Below are positions 9,830-20,877 of a DNA stretch of 64,000 bases, piece by piece; position 1 is the first letter of the stretch, and each line of letters starts with the position of its first letter. Below the pieces are notes generated by a model. That model made no database searches. It saw only the letters and a program-made list of their open reading frames with translations, and had not been told where the DNA came from. The stretch is from Deroplatys truncata. Its lineage: Eukaryota; Arthropoda; Insecta; Mantodea; Mantidae. A program made the translations under genes and the position numbers. The stretch spans positions 203,461,565-203,525,564 of the forward strand of contig CM060988.1 of the NCBI GenBank assembly GCA_030765065.1. The letters are read 5' to 3'.

Positions 9830-9885
9830 TATACTTGTTAACTAAGGAAACCATAAGTGTTCAAAAACTTTTGAGTAGTCATGTA

Positions 9886-11626
9886 CACAGTAATTAAATA
9901 TGACAGAAAACATAGGAAAGAAGCTGTGATAATCTTAAAACAAATGAATGACTGCAAAATTATCAAGAAGTATTGCTGTGATTGATTGAAATTTAAAATT
10001 TGATTATACTTCATTGGTTGAAAATGAATGTCAAATGCATGAATTAGTCACTAAAATATTAGCATTATAATTTATTTAGCACCATTAAGGAATTCTAAAA
10101 ATTCTTATACCCTTGTGTATGTAAGATTCTAATAAAGAAATCATGAAAATATCTTGTTTCGTGTAGCATCTCTGAGAGTAATGCATCTAAAAGTTGCAAA
10201 TTTAATATCCTTAAGAAAGCCTTTGCATTTTGTTCAGTTTCTTAAATACCTTTGGTTATTTACAGTTGTTATAAATCATTATTGTTATGCAGTAATGATT
10301 ATGCCCTGAAGATGACGGGAGGGCATTACCATTAATAATTCCTATGCCGCATTCGTTTGTTATTGGATAAATTAATAATTTAGATAAAAAATCTGATTCC
10401 TGACTTTCACTTTTGCTAGGAAACTCAATTTAGGGACTCATTTTAATAAATAAAGCTTGCTGGTAAAATTGTAATTAAAGCTAAAGAAGCTGCATTTGTA
10501 TGATAAGGAATATACTAGTTTTGAAAGCTGTCATCTGTTTGTGTAAATGAAAAACATGAATCAGGATTTACCAATAGGGGTTTATTTAATCATTTTATTT
10601 ATTTCTCAGCGTTAATTATGTGTCATGGGCTTAATGAAGGTGTTAATTGTGAGGGAATGATGTTGAATAACGTTTTTTGAAATTCATTGTTTAGTTTTTG
10701 TTGTGTTACCAGATTAAATCTGATACACCCATGTGGGTGTAAAAAATGTTAAATCTGGGTGGATACTAGTAATTCTGTAACACATCTCATATGTAAGTAA
10801 TAACAAACCGTTACATTGTAGAAGTAATTGGTCACCTAAAAGCTACTCAGGATAGAAGGTTTGATATAAATTGATCATTAGAGAATATGTGAACAATTCA
10901 GCAATTTTGAGTACAGGATTTAGAAGAAAGACAGGCACACTTCCCAGGTCTTAGAGACCATTCACAATGAAAATCAAAGTTAACATAACTTGATAAACTT
11001 AATGCGATATGTTGTCATAAACAGCTGAGCAAAGCCACTACCAACAGTACACACAACAAAAGAGGTTTATGTACATATACCAAAATGAACAATGCGATTA
11101 AAGGATGTTCAAGCACCATGTACCATTATAATTGGTTTTGCTGCACTTTTTACAGATATCCCTGATCTTACATAGAAAGTGTATACTGTCGATGGAAATG
11201 GAAAAATAATCACGTTGTGAGGATGCTCTCTGATTGCTGTTTGACATAGGTTCTAAGTTTACAGTTATTTTTATGTGATTCATTATGAAAGTTTATTTTC
11301 GTTTGTGAATGGGCTTTAAGATGAAGCTTCACATAACAAAGTCCTCACACTTTGAATCCTATAAAGTAAAGCTTAGTGCCAGGTCTTGGTATTGGTAGTA
11401 GTTTAATTGTGCCACCTTCCTCAAGCCTTTCTCGTTTATGTCAATGTATTGTAAGCAAACTGTAGATAGCTCCCAGTTGAGTAAGCAAGCCCCTCCTGGT
11501 TGAGCCTCCGGTAGAGCTTGAATACAGCTCCTGGAGAAGGAAATGCTCCCACCGTACACACAGTATGAAGTTCACTCTTGAAAATTTTGAGAATGAATGC
11601 AGTATCAAAGTATTCTCCATTACATT
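9886..11626. other. AT-rich spacer
   Basis: No coding signal or known repeat recognised. The short ORFs at 11098-11283 and 11359-11559 (minus) have no family look and no splice support. Confidence 0.5.
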
Positions 11627-11985
11627 CTATACTACAGCTAATTTACAATAACCTAATGCAGAAAGGACAACGGGAGTGCATATCCACCATATCAGTAGCA
11701 AAATGGAAAGTTGATTTTGCACATTAGACATCATTTGTTTGTAACTGACCAGTGATATTTTTTCACCTGTTTCCAATTCAGCCCACATAATGCAGGCTAG
11801 CCAATGTAAACTTTTGAGAGAACAAACATTTTTAAGTGCAGATCCATTACTATTTCTGATTCTCCTAGTCATACAAAGTGTCATTCTTTTATTAATAGGA
11901 TACATTCAAGTTGTTTGTTCTTTGTTAATTTCTACCTGTTTTTGCTGTTCTTTGTGTTTTTTTGCTATTGCTTTTTGAGGCAACA
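11627..11985 (-). repeat. DRc dispersed repeat, copy 1
   Basis: The reverse complement aligns with 27490-27985. Both contain 'ggtagaaattaacaaagaac', 'aacttgaatgtat', 'tatgactag(a)gga', 'ggctgaattgga' and 'agttacaaacaaatgat'. A short open stretch is shared at peptide level (AELETGEKISLVSYKQM here, AELEAGEKVLLVSYKQM there). It could be a retroposed gene fragment or part of an unknown element. Confidence 0.7.
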
Positions 11986-12224
11986 TCCAGTTTTGTGTTG
12001 CATTAAACAAGCTGCAGATGACACTTTTGCTATAAAAACCAACACTCAATGGATCTGAGGGAGTAAGGATGCACGTTTACTGGAATTTCTTCCAGTTACA
12101 TTTTCCCTAGACTAGAGAGAGCTCTAATGGCTGTTTCATGTCACAGCTGCCTTGAATAATTTCTACAGTGAAGAGCTTAATATGCACGAGATGGATCTAA
12201 TATACTGTTCTTGGGAATGAAAAT
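11986..12224. other. Spacer
   Basis: No feature recognised. Confidence 0.3.
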
Positions 12225-12370
12225 GTCAAAGTTTGGTCAAGTCTTCTTTCCCATTCCTGGAACCTGGGAAAGCTTTCTGTTAATTGCGAATGTAATATAT
12301 GTATTTTAACTTACTCGTTCTTGTTCTGTTTTCCATTCTTGATAATTGTGAACTAGCCTAAATACTTAAT
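12225..12370 (+). repeat. DRd dispersed repeat, copy 2
   Basis: Matches bases 1-150 of the window in the same orientation ('tcaagtcttctttcc', 'gttaattgcgaatg'). Non-coding. Confidence 0.5.
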
Positions 12371-12374
12371 GCCA

Positions 12375-13110
12375 AGCTTCTTTGGATACAGTACAAAATA
12401 CACGTTCTTTGTTATGCAACCACTTCAACTGCAGATGATTCAGATTCTTAATCATAAATTTTTTTCTGTTATTTTTGGGAAAAAGTGACATGGAGCAAGA
12501 TCTGGACTATAGGGAGAACAGGGCATACGTTTGACTCCTGCAGAAATTGAATTGTTTGCAGTGTAGTACATTGTCATAGGATTCCATGCAGACCAGTGTT
12601 CTTAGTGTGTTGAGACATTTTGTTGTGTACTATTGAAAATTTGTCCTTCAATTGGAAGTGCACGATTTGGCCACTAGTTGAGAGGCAAAAACAGATCATC
12701 TCACTTCTGTTGGGAACTTCCTCTTAGTATGTATCCAGCTTTCATCAGTGGCTATGATGTTAAATACGTCTTTTAATCTTCCTCTTATCAAATTTTTCCA
12801 ACATTTACTGGCACCAATACATATATGCTTGGAGATCCAATGAGAGCTTCCTGAGGTTTTTCTTTAAGGATTGTCTTCCAGGGCCTCTTGAATTTGATAT
12901 GAACAGTGATAATCTTCCTGCAACATATGCTCTACTATTACCACATTTTCTTCTAATGTTGCTGTAGGTCTTTAATCCTCCAGGAAATCCTTTCCTCTTC
13001 TAAAATCTGGAAGTCACTGGTTGAGTTGCAAAGAGAAATATTGCAGTCTTTCAAGGTGTAATCTCTTCCTTGAGATTCATCTTAGCATTTAGCGTAAACA
13101 TTTACACAGG
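12375..13110 (-). pseudogene. Degraded mariner-type transposase
   Basis: On the minus strand, near 12750, NIIATDESWIHTKRKF carries a DESW-type first catalytic Asp. Near 12520, PCSPYSPDLAPCHFF is the mariner PYSPDLAPCDFF box with the third Asp. The rest is heavily shifted and no TIRs were found. It is an old fossil, distinct from its mariner neighbour at 13563. Confidence 0.6.
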
Positions 13111-13562
13111 CTGCTATCTAAAGGTAGAAAAACCTACACTGGTGCATCCATTCTCAAAACTTTCAGAATGACTCGTATTAATGGGACAAACTGTCCCAGT
13201 TAAGGAGGTAAGAAGCCTCCTAGTTGAACTGGAAGACTGTACACATCTGTGGACAGGTGAACCAAGGCTGCTACCAAGGAGTGACCACTCTGGCAACAAA
13301 ACTGGTGGTTAAGAAAGTCGCTGTGTAATTCCTCATTGTAGTCAAAGGGGCCAAACTAATATGCAGCAAACAGGTGAGTACATCATGAGAATGCATTAGT
13401 AATATATAGCATGCTTGTTTGTACTTTCTTAGTTAATAACATTGTATAATGTGTATTACAGAACAGAATATTTATGTGTGCTTAACAGTATACAAAAATT
13501 TAAATACATTTATATTAAATCTCAGAGTTAGTTACATTCTAAGTACAATTTGAGTCTGCTTA
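13111..13562. other. Spacer
   Basis: No feature recognised. The TA at 13561-13562 precedes the next TIR. Confidence 0.35.
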
Positions 13563-14375
13563 CGAGGTGGTATCCAAAATATAAGGGAATAGTGGTGCCA
13601 TCTGGTCAAAAATTAATGACCTCCATCAACCTCAAAATAGTCCCCTTCTGCACATACATGTGGGTTCCAGCTAACTTGTCATTTCCCATCTTGGAAGTTG
13701 TGTTTTGAGGGTGTTGTACACCGTCAGCATTTTTTTCTTGGATTTGCTCAGTCAAGTCGAACCGAGAGACTTTGAACTTGATTTTCAGTCAGGTAAATAG
13801 AGCGAAGACGCAGGGTGCCAAATCAAGTGAGTAGGGTGTAAGGAGATTTACAATTTTGTATTTGATCAAAAAGTTCCTGGTAAATAAAGAAGACTGTCGT
13901 GATGCAACAGCTTGTTGCCAATGTCGTGCATTTTCATGGAGTCATTGCAAAACAGTATCACAGTAGTAATTTAATTGAATCTTGAGTCGGTGGATACACT
14001 TTAAATTAATCGAACATGTTTCAAAAGCACCACTTGCTTTCATCTTCAGCTTTGGGCCCATACATGTAGGTGGAGTGGATTGTTTTGCTTCACTGTCTCT
14101 AACTTCCGAATAACATTTTTCAATCACAATAGTACTTGGAATAGACTTTCTGGATTGATGGGACAAATTCAAAGAAAACGAGGGGCATGCTCTTGACTTC
14201 TTTGTGAAGTTGGGCTCTTCCACTGGAAGGAGTCTTGTTTTGTCTTAGGGTCGTATCCTATGATGGCCCTGGACAAGGTTGGACCATCGGATATGATCTG
14301 ATGAAGCATCCTGCAAACTCAACACGTTGGATCTTTTGATTTTTAGACATCCTTGACACAAAGTTTGTGGTGACA
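13563..14375 (-). mobile_element. Mariner fossil interrupted by a PLE 3' piece
   Basis: It begins after a TA with 'cgaggtggtatccaaaat', a mariner-like TIR. Reading minus from about 14260, GYDPKTKQDSFQWKSPTS matches the conserved mariner GYDPETKQQSSQW block. The gene is then cut by 13957-14216. It resumes as MKMHDIGNKLLHHDS (second Asp region), then NLLTPYSLDLAPCVFALF in the third-Asp region. The right TIR was not found, so the 5' side is lost, possibly at the LINE boundary near 14395. Confidence 0.7.
13957..14216 (-). mobile_element. PLE 3'-end fragment
   Basis: Reading minus, a tail peptide with KLKMKASGAFETCSI is encoded over the motif 'ctgaagatgaaagcaagtgg' and then 'tgcttttgaaacatgttcg'. 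This is a degenerate CTGATGA...GAAACATG PLE terminal motif with an A-for-T change in the first box. It interrupts the mariner transposase. Confidence 0.5.
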
Positions 14376-14394
14376 GGATGCATTCATTGCACTT

Positions 14395-15611
14395 TTATAC
14401 AAGAGTTAAAAGCTTTAAGAAGGGGTATCAGCCAAGAACGGATTACTATAGAGATATGAAAGGAAATCTGATTGGAGATAAGAAAGGTATGCTAGAAAAT
14501 TGGACAAAACATTTTAGTAGTCTGCCAAATGGTAATGAAGCAGAAGAAAGATAAGACTAGAGAGGAATGGGAATACAATAGTATATAGGAGAACAACAAA
14601 TGATACCTGAAGGAGAAATAATAACTGCAATGTGACAGATGGGCAGAAAAGCTCCAGGAGAAGATGGCATTTCAGCTGAACTACTTATAAACAGAGGAAG
14701 AGAATTTGAAGCCCATTCTGTGAAAGTGATTAAAGAAGTATGAGCTAATAAAGAGATGCCTGATGATGGGAAAAGTGCATTAGTCCAACCAGTGCGTAAG
14801 AAAGGGGACAAGACTGTTTGTGACAATCAGAGAGCATATAAAGTAACATCAAGATTAATAGAAAATAGAGTTGGGGATTACTAAGTCAGATTTATGGGGA
14901 TCTACTAGTCATACATATTCATATAAGGAATTTCATGTAAAGACGTTATGAGTTCAATATTGACCTTCATATGGTATTTATTGATTATAAACAAGCCTAC
15001 AATAGCATTGAGTGGAAGGTCCTTATTAAAACATTGGTACAATTCTACGTGCCTAGGAAACTGATTTGACTGACTCTAATGACCTTTACAGGTAATATGG
15101 GAAAAGTATCAAATAAAGTCAATATTAAATGGGGAGTGAAGACAAGGAGATGTGCTCTCTACAATATCGTTTAATTCTGTATTAGAAAGAGTGGCCAGGA
15201 AGATGGAATTAAGTGCAGGTGGTATGATTTATAATAGGATGATACAAATATTGGCATATGTGGATGATATTGTAGTAATTAGTAGACCAGTTCCAGAATT
15301 ATAAATAAGATTTTCCCAGTTAGAACAGCAAGAAGCTAAACTAGGACTGAAGATGAATACAAAGAAAACAAAGTATATGATTGAGATGAAAATAAATGGG
15401 CAAACTGTACTAACATATCTATACAGAAATGTAAATTTGATAGTTGTAAATACTTGGGTTCATAATCATAGAAAATCGCACAATAAGGGAAGAAATTAAA
15501 GAAAGGTTACAAATGGGAAGCAGATTTTACTGGGTGCTTCCTCTCTTGAAATCCAAGGATCTTTCAAAAAATGGGAAGAAGAAAATACATAAAACTGTAA
15601 TTAAACTTGTA
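14395..15611 (+). pseudogene. RTE-like LINE reverse transcriptase, 5' part
   Basis: Translated with shifts, it gives GRKAPGEDGISAELLI (RT block 1), ALVQPVRKKGDKTVCDNQR, VFIDYKQAYNSIEWKVLIKT (block with catalytic Asp), ADD-box remnants near 15255 (VDDIVVISRPVPEL) and LGLKMNTKKTKYMIEM. It is cut at 15611, in 'KTVIKL', by a Harbinger element and continues at 17337. Many stops and frameshifts. The clade is most like RTE-type LINEs with an IDFKQAYDS motif; the APE domain is not visible, so the copy is 5'-truncated. Confidence 0.75.
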
Positions 15612-15908
15612 GGGCCGTATTCATAGATTTCACATAGGTCTGGACTATCTCCAGACTCGTTTGGTCCGGAACAAAGGCCGACCAAGTTTTTGATATTCAT
15701 AGATGATAAAACATCTCGGACCAAGAAAGGCCGTGGATCAGCAAGGAGAAAATGTTACATGACGAAGAAAGGTAGTTCTGCGCATGTGCGACTGCCATAG
15801 GGTAGTAAACTAACCACTGTTACTCCTTAGTTTTTACTTTCTATAGTCGTTTCACAGCTGTTTTTTCATCAGTTCAGTGCTCACTCCTCGCCCAAAGCAA
15901 AAAAAAAA

Positions 15909-16062
15909 ATGGACATAACCTAGAAGCGTGCATTAAAATGGTCAGAGGAGGAAAATGCCTGTTTTCCTTAATACAAAAAATGATGGATATTATTGAAAAC
16001 AAATCGGTTTCGACAAATGCAAACACAAAAAAAGAGGACGTATGGAGGGAGATAATACATAT
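15909..16062 (+). pseudogene. Harbinger Myb/SANT-like DNA-binding protein remnant
   Basis: In one frame, after MDIT and a stop, it reads KRALKWSEEENACFPLIQ, then KMMDIIENKSVSTNANTKKE, then DVWREII. This is the trihelix (Myb/SANT-like) start common in the second protein of Harbinger elements, with the typical Trp-Ser-x-Glu-Glu-Glu start and the Lys-Lys-Glu-Asp-x-Trp helix. In this family it helps bring the transposase to the ends. Only the first part of the domain is readable. Confidence 0.6.
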
Positions 16063-16589
16063 ATAGACAGTTTTGTGCATGATTTTAACCTATTGCCACC
16101 CCTCCCTTTTTGGAAATGTTCTTATCCACACAGTTTCATGGCATTGTTAATCATTTCAATAAGAATTTAACTTAAGCTTAAAATTTCAGAATCAAATCAT
16201 ATTTAAATAGGAAGAAACATTTGTTGTTATTAAAATCTCACTCTGGATCTTAACCAAATAAATATTGTGTGATCGTAATTATACAGAAATAATTACCCGA
16301 GGAAATTCTAATACATCATAAACCTTCCGGGAGTTGTAACCCTCCCCTCGAGGGAAAACGTAAGCAAAGCCTAAATTATTTCGAACTTAACCCAAGTGGG
16401 ACATTATTCTGTATACGGGTAGGAGGTATGAAATGCTAAGAAACAAATGGAATCAGGGTTTTTTAACACGTAGAATTGATTGTGTAGTCTCCTATTCTCA
16501 TTCGAGTTTAGACGTGCAGATCCCTCGGCTATGCCCTGTCGTCGCTTCCCAGTTGCAACTGCTACACTCCTCTCCTCCTAAATTTAGCA

Positions 16590-16812
16590 GTGTCAAACTT
16601 TTCCTTCCCATTACGTCAAGTTTAATGTGACATGGCAATTAGAACCAATCGGCGTGAAGCAGTAGCATGAAGTAATAGAAGAACAATCAATCAAGATTCA
16701 TTCCCGTTACGTTAAGTGCATCCTAATTAAACCTTTACTGTAGCACAATTTCTTAACTTCGCGTTACATCCCGCCATGTTACGTAAAGTGCATAGTAATC
16801 CCGGTTTAACAA
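16590..16812 (+). repeat. Partial copy of the 60220 MITE family
   Basis: It shares 'gtcaaacttttccttcc', 'ttacgt(c)aagtt' and the terminal 'gt(c/t)cat(t)agtaatcccgg' with the second half of the MITE at 60220-60509. The left TIR was not found, so this copy is incomplete, or the family's left part was replaced by Harbinger sequence. Confidence 0.5.
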
Positions 16813-17336
16813 AGGTAAATCTAGCAATGGCATATGAGTCATTAGTTATAATGCGGCTTACTAAGGTCAGTAGTCTTTTCTTGATACCCTTCTCTTGCAT
16901 AATGTGGAAGTGCTATTAGCATCGTATCAATTGAGATTCAAGCATCGGTTATCGTCGTCTGTTATATAGGTTAGGATGAATCCGTTTTATCAGCCTTCTA
17001 ACCTTTGCTTTACTAAACCTGTATTTGTTTTGAAGTTTAGGTCGCCATACTTTCCAATTATGTCTAATTTTGGTAGATAGTTTTACTCCATTGTCTCATT
17101 TCGCGAATTCTACGCAAGAAGCCACGCCCATTACTCCAAAGTCATCCATTTTGTAAAGATGGTCTGCTTTTAATCTACCCCTCTGAGGTAGACCAAAATT
17201 TGGTCCCGACCAAGGCGTTTGATCCCCGGGCCAACACAAATCCCGGTCTATGAATAAGAAAATCGATGGTCCGCTGTAAATCCACCGGAAGTAGCAAGTT
17301 GGGCTGGACCAAAATCGACTATGAATGCCGCCCGTA

Positions 17337-17700
17337 GTGACCTATACAGCAGAAACTTGGTATACACTAATGTGTGATGAACTAGAATTTATGGACCTAA
17401 GTATGAAAATGGGAAATGGAGAGTTACAGCTAATAAAGGTCTCTACGATGGGTAGGACATATAGAAAAGTGTGTGGAGGAATCCTTATTACAAAGGATAT
17501 GGAAAGGGAAAACCAGGAGGAAGCAGGTGTGTCGGAAGACCAAGAAAGAAATGTTCGCAGAACTTTGAGAACATAAACGCGCTGAATACAAGAGGATGGA
17601 GGAGAAAGGCACATGTTAGAAGAGAATGGGCTTCAATAGTGAGGCAGGCTCTAGCCTTCAAGAGCTGTAATGTCATGGGGAGAGAGGGAGGATGCATTCG
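17337..17700 (+). pseudogene. RTE-like LINE, 3' part of ORF
   Basis: It continues the LINE after the Harbinger insertion. The order is VVTYTAETW (family form VVTYGAETW), GRTYRKVCGGIL (GHI-R-type box), then GGSRCVGRPRKKCSQNFENI and WRRKAHVRREWASIVRQA, the usual basic C-terminal tail of such LINEs. Frames shift between blocks. The 3' end of the element is not certain past 17700. Confidence 0.72.
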
Positions 17701-18261
17701 TCAGTCAAATTGTTTGAAGTTTTGGGCCTTGTGCAGCCTTCCCATGTGGTCATTGTCTTCAATGGATGTAAAGCTGGCAGCTCATGCTTTGTTCCCCGAA
17801 CTGTTGTTTAATCATTGCCACAGTCTCCATAACACTTTCACTGTTCCATTCTTGGATGCATCATGAAATCGCCCTCACCACAGCCAGCCCATCACAACTC
17901 ATCCGCCGAGTTGCATGAAACCCTGCACACTGACTCATCAGATATGCAAGTACTGTCAACATGGCAGCTTCAGTCCTGAGTATTTCTTTTTTTTCTTTCA
18001 TTCCTACCTTGCATCAGGCCCTTTCACTTTCAGGTAGCCCTTATTCTTTCCCTTCCTTTCCTGCTCCTCTCCCCTTGCTTATACTTTACTTTCTTAACCA
18101 TTTTTCCTTTGTCTTCCTTGAAAACTCTCCCATGTTTCTCTTATCTGTTTTACATTTTTATGGCTACCACTTTGTCACACTTTGAATCCCAGGCATCCTG
18201 TCTCCACTTCTCTGTTTGCATTCTACTAAGTAGTGTATTTTACTTTACTTTTCTCTGCATA
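17701..18261. other. Unassigned, pyrimidine-rich
   Basis: On the minus strand a short peptide METVAMIKQQFGEQSMS (about 17780-17840) looks like the helix-turn-helix start of a mariner or SETMAR-like protein, without other support. The rest is C/T-rich with no clear coding. Confidence 0.3.
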
Positions 18262-18435
18262 TGAGGGCAATACTGAATATTTTTAGAATTCCATGTTTCT
18301 AAAAACAAATGAAATTTGAAAATTGTTTACAGCCGCCTTCTAATGCTTTGCAAGTTGATTGCCATGTAGTTTTTTCAATTTGTTCTAATAGTTTGTTAAT
18401 TATCATCATTTAAAGTTTTGTGTTTTCACCCAAAA

Positions 18436-19690
18436 ATGAATTTGACTAAAGAACATTTCTGTGCAATTATTTTTTACATGATTTTAAATCATCATTAATG
18501 CCTAAACAATGTGAAAATTGGCTTAGAAATGCATTTGGTAAAAAACCCCATCTAAGGCAATAGTCTAGTGGTACCATGCTAGCCTCTAGTTCCTGAGGTC
18601 ATAGGTTCAAACCCAGCAGAGGGCAAAGAATTTTTTTGGGTGTAAAAATCCTTAGCATGGCTTCCTTCGGTAGGGAAGTAAAGCCGTGGTCCTGTGTCAT
18701 AGATTTAGGGCACTAAAAGAACCTCAAGCCTGATAAGAGGCCTCTGAGCAAAATTTCCGGGCTTTCACGTCCAATATAGAATGGACGCTTAAGAACCATA
18801 GTAGTTAAAGAGCGTCCATAAATAAAACTCAATTTCAATTTTTGAAGATGATGGACATCTTATGAGTTTATTCGGGCAACAATGGGCATTGGTATGAGTC
18901 AAATTGAAAACATTTTACATCAACTATTAATGTGAAAAAACTTTTGTGTCCATGGATTCCACATAAATTGACTCCTGATTAAAAACAACAATGCATTGAT
19001 TGGTGGCGCAGAAAAACTAGAAAAATTCCAAGGTAGCACTTCAAATTTGGTTTGGAATATCGTTACTAGTGATGAAACTTGGATTTATTGTTATGATCCT
19101 GTAAAGAGAAGTCAATCAGCTGAATGGGTCTTTCAAACAGAACCTAAGCCTACAAAAGTCCGACGAATTTGCAGTGCTGGCAGGAAGATGGTTGCTTTAT
19201 TTTTTTTTCTTTTCTTTTCTTTTATTCCTTCTTAAATGGGCCATATTGCTACTATAGCATTAGAACATAGGCATACCGTTACTACTAATTGGTACATAAA
19301 TGTCTGTTTACTGCAAAGTTTTAAGAAGTTTGTGAAAAATGTTCAAAAGGAAAAATGTACCATGATTACAAAGCATCATCGCACACAGCAAGACTAGCAA
19401 CTGAGTATATGGATGCCCTAAAGGTCAGCAAAATGAACCCTCCACCCTACAACCCTGACTTAGCACCTTGCAATTTCTTTGTTTCCAAAAAGATAAAATG
19501 TGTGGAATCACTTTTTTTTTGTCCTTAGATGAAGCAATGGAGCGTTATAAAAACCCTTTCTGAAGTTCTTCAGGTAGAGTGGCATCATTGCTTTGAGGAC
19601 TAGTTTCATCGGATGCAAAAATTTATTGATGGTAAAGGAGAATATTTTGAAAAACAAAAATCATGTAAATTTTTTAAAACTAATCCTTGT
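18436..19690 (+). pseudogene. Mariner transposase, broken
   Basis: The N-terminus MNLTKEHFCAIIFYMILNHH matches the typical MNLTKEHFRAIIFYDFK start. After the SINE comes MGIGMSQIENILHQLLM, then LEKFQGSTSNLVWNIV and SDETWIYCYDP with the first catalytic Asp. The third-Asp box near 19435 is NPPPYNPDLAPCNFF, with Asn in place of the catalytic Asp (the family form is PCDFF). The C-terminus is IDGKGEYFEKQ. Several frameshifts; dead. Confidence 0.8.
18556..18845 (+). mobile_element. SINE-1, near full length
   Basis: A tRNA-like head has an A box ('tagtggtaccatgctagcc') and a B box ('ggttcaaaccc'). The body is the same as at 21368: 'cttagcatggcttccttcgg', 'cctgtgtcatagattta', 'gcctgataagaggcctctg'. 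The tail is 'ccataaataaaactcaattt'. The internal pol III promoter is visible. It splits the mariner transposase after its HTH. Confidence 0.85.
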
Positions 19691-19729
19691 TTGATTTTAC
19701 AAAAATGGTCAGTGTTCCTTCGCACGACA

Positions 19730-20029
19730 TATGTTCCCAGTTCTCTCCCCCTCTAAGCCCTTCTAGGAATGCCCTTTTCTCATCCATGCAAATCCTTCCC
19801 CTTCCTATCATATGTCAACAATGACTTTATTATGTTATATAAACTCAAGGACTTTATTTTCAAGGATTCCCCAGATTCCTCTGTCCTATTTCTCACTACT
19901 TTACAAAATCTATTGTCAGTATTTTTTATTCTAGTTGCCATATATCCCACATTCCTATCTTATCCTAAGTTCTTTCTATCCCTGCCCATCAGCTATTCTT
20001 GTTTGAAGTTATCGTTGGTGGTTCAAACA
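19730..20029. other. Spacer
   Basis: T/C-rich with an accidental plus-strand ORF. No feature recognised. Confidence 0.35.
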
Positions 20030-20877
20030 CAAAAATCTGATGTGTTACACTCACATGACTTTCTCTACTCTTGTACAAACTACTTTTACAAATGCTTATT
20101 CTCCATATGCTTCATGTTAATCGAGATATCGAGATGTCAATATTATTGCTAATTTTCTTGTAGATGCAAGGGGAATATGGTAGGTTTTAAGCGATAGTCA
20201 AATATTTAAGTGCTGGTTGCTATGTGGCGCATTCCATTCTCCTTTGCATGTCCAGGACATAAAAAAATGAGTAACGAATTTGAGAAAAAGTATAAGTATT
20301 GGAAAATTTAAGGGAATAACAAGCAATATCTCGAAAACGGTTCACTCAACAAAAGAAATGTATATAACATAAATTGTGTATTTTAACGCGATCTACATTT
20401 TTTGTGCAGTAAAATTTTGTCTATCTCTTATGGTTTACCAGTTATGCAAAAGTCGTTCAGAATGAAGAACACTTTTGGAGACATTCCCAGAAAATTCGAG
20501 ATATACATTTCATTTGTCATAAAAATACCTTAAACATATGATATTTTCATCAAAATCGTTAGAGCCATTTTTGAGAAAATTAAAATTTTCGAAAAGTGTT
20601 CCATGTAAAGGGTAGTCTGGGGTGGAGGGATTTTCTTGAAAACCTTCGTGTCGCATCTCTGATACTGAACCTAAATACCAAGTTTGATGTTTATCCGACT
20701 GTTCGTTTCTGAGTTATGCTGTTCACAGAGACACACACACGGACATGTTTCCAAAAATGCTTTTTTTGGATTCAGGGGGCTCAAAACATGTATTTCCGGT
20801 GAAATCTCGGTATCGAATTTTTGGGTCGAATGCAATACTTCCCCTACTTACTATACGTAGTAGAGAAAGTAAAAATA
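20030..20877 (+). repeat. DRa dispersed repeat, full copy
   Basis: Runs from 'aaaaatctgatgtgttacac' and 'gactttctctactcttgtac' to 'actatacgtagtagagaaag' plus 'taaaa'. Near the ends there is an 11-bp inverted pair ACTTTCTCTAC / GTAGAGAAAGT, but 25-30 bp lie outside it on the left. Internal landmarks are a short CA run, 'ccaagtttgatgtttatccg' and 'gttatgctgttcacaga'. No ORF is conserved between copies. Possibly a non-autonomous DNA element; not classified. Confidence 0.75.

Larger units (their letters stand above)
6234..9883 (-). mobile_element. Tc1-like transposon split by two later insertions
   Basis: The left TIR reads CACTGTTACTCAACATTTTT. The right end reads inward CATGACTACTCAAAAGTTTT. 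About 20 of 27 bases match, and TA dinucleotides flank at 6232-6233 and 9884-9885. The transposase is on the minus strand, with its start codon near 7240. The long 5' side is interrupted by a PLE fold-back (7442-8462) and a mariner (8540-9829). Removing both and their duplications leaves about 1.3 kb, a normal Tc1-like size. The TIR divergence shows it is the oldest of the three. Confidence 0.75.
15612..17333. mobile_element. PIF/Harbinger element inserted in the LINE
   Basis: The ends are GGGCCGTATTCATAG (left) and GGGCGGCATTCATAG (right, inward). The 3-bp duplication GTA lies at 15609-15611 and 17334-17336. A 3-bp duplication plus GG(G/C)-type TIRs fits PIF/Harbinger. Removing it restores the LINE motif 'K(T)VIKLVVTYTAETW'. 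Inside are a Myb/SANT-like ORF remnant (15900-16080) and a MITE piece (16590-16812). No DDE transposase is seen, so it is non-autonomous or internally deleted. Confidence 0.8.
18262..19729 (+). mobile_element. Mariner element interrupted by a SINE
   Basis: The left end 'tgagggcaatactgaatatt' and the right end (inward 'tgtcgtgcgaaggaacactg' then 'accattttt') are weakly matching TIRs with TA outside (18260-18261, 19730-19731). The transposase lies on the plus strand. A whole SINE-1 sits at 18556-18845. About 1.2 kb without it, as usual for mariner. Confidence 0.7.

Noticed and set aside
18556-18620. tRNA gene at the SINE-1 head
   Set aside because: Same body and tail recur at 21368 and 4388; poor cloverleaf.
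20030-20877. Helitron
   Set aside because: No TC start, no terminal hairpin followed by CTRR, and ends carry an inverted pair.
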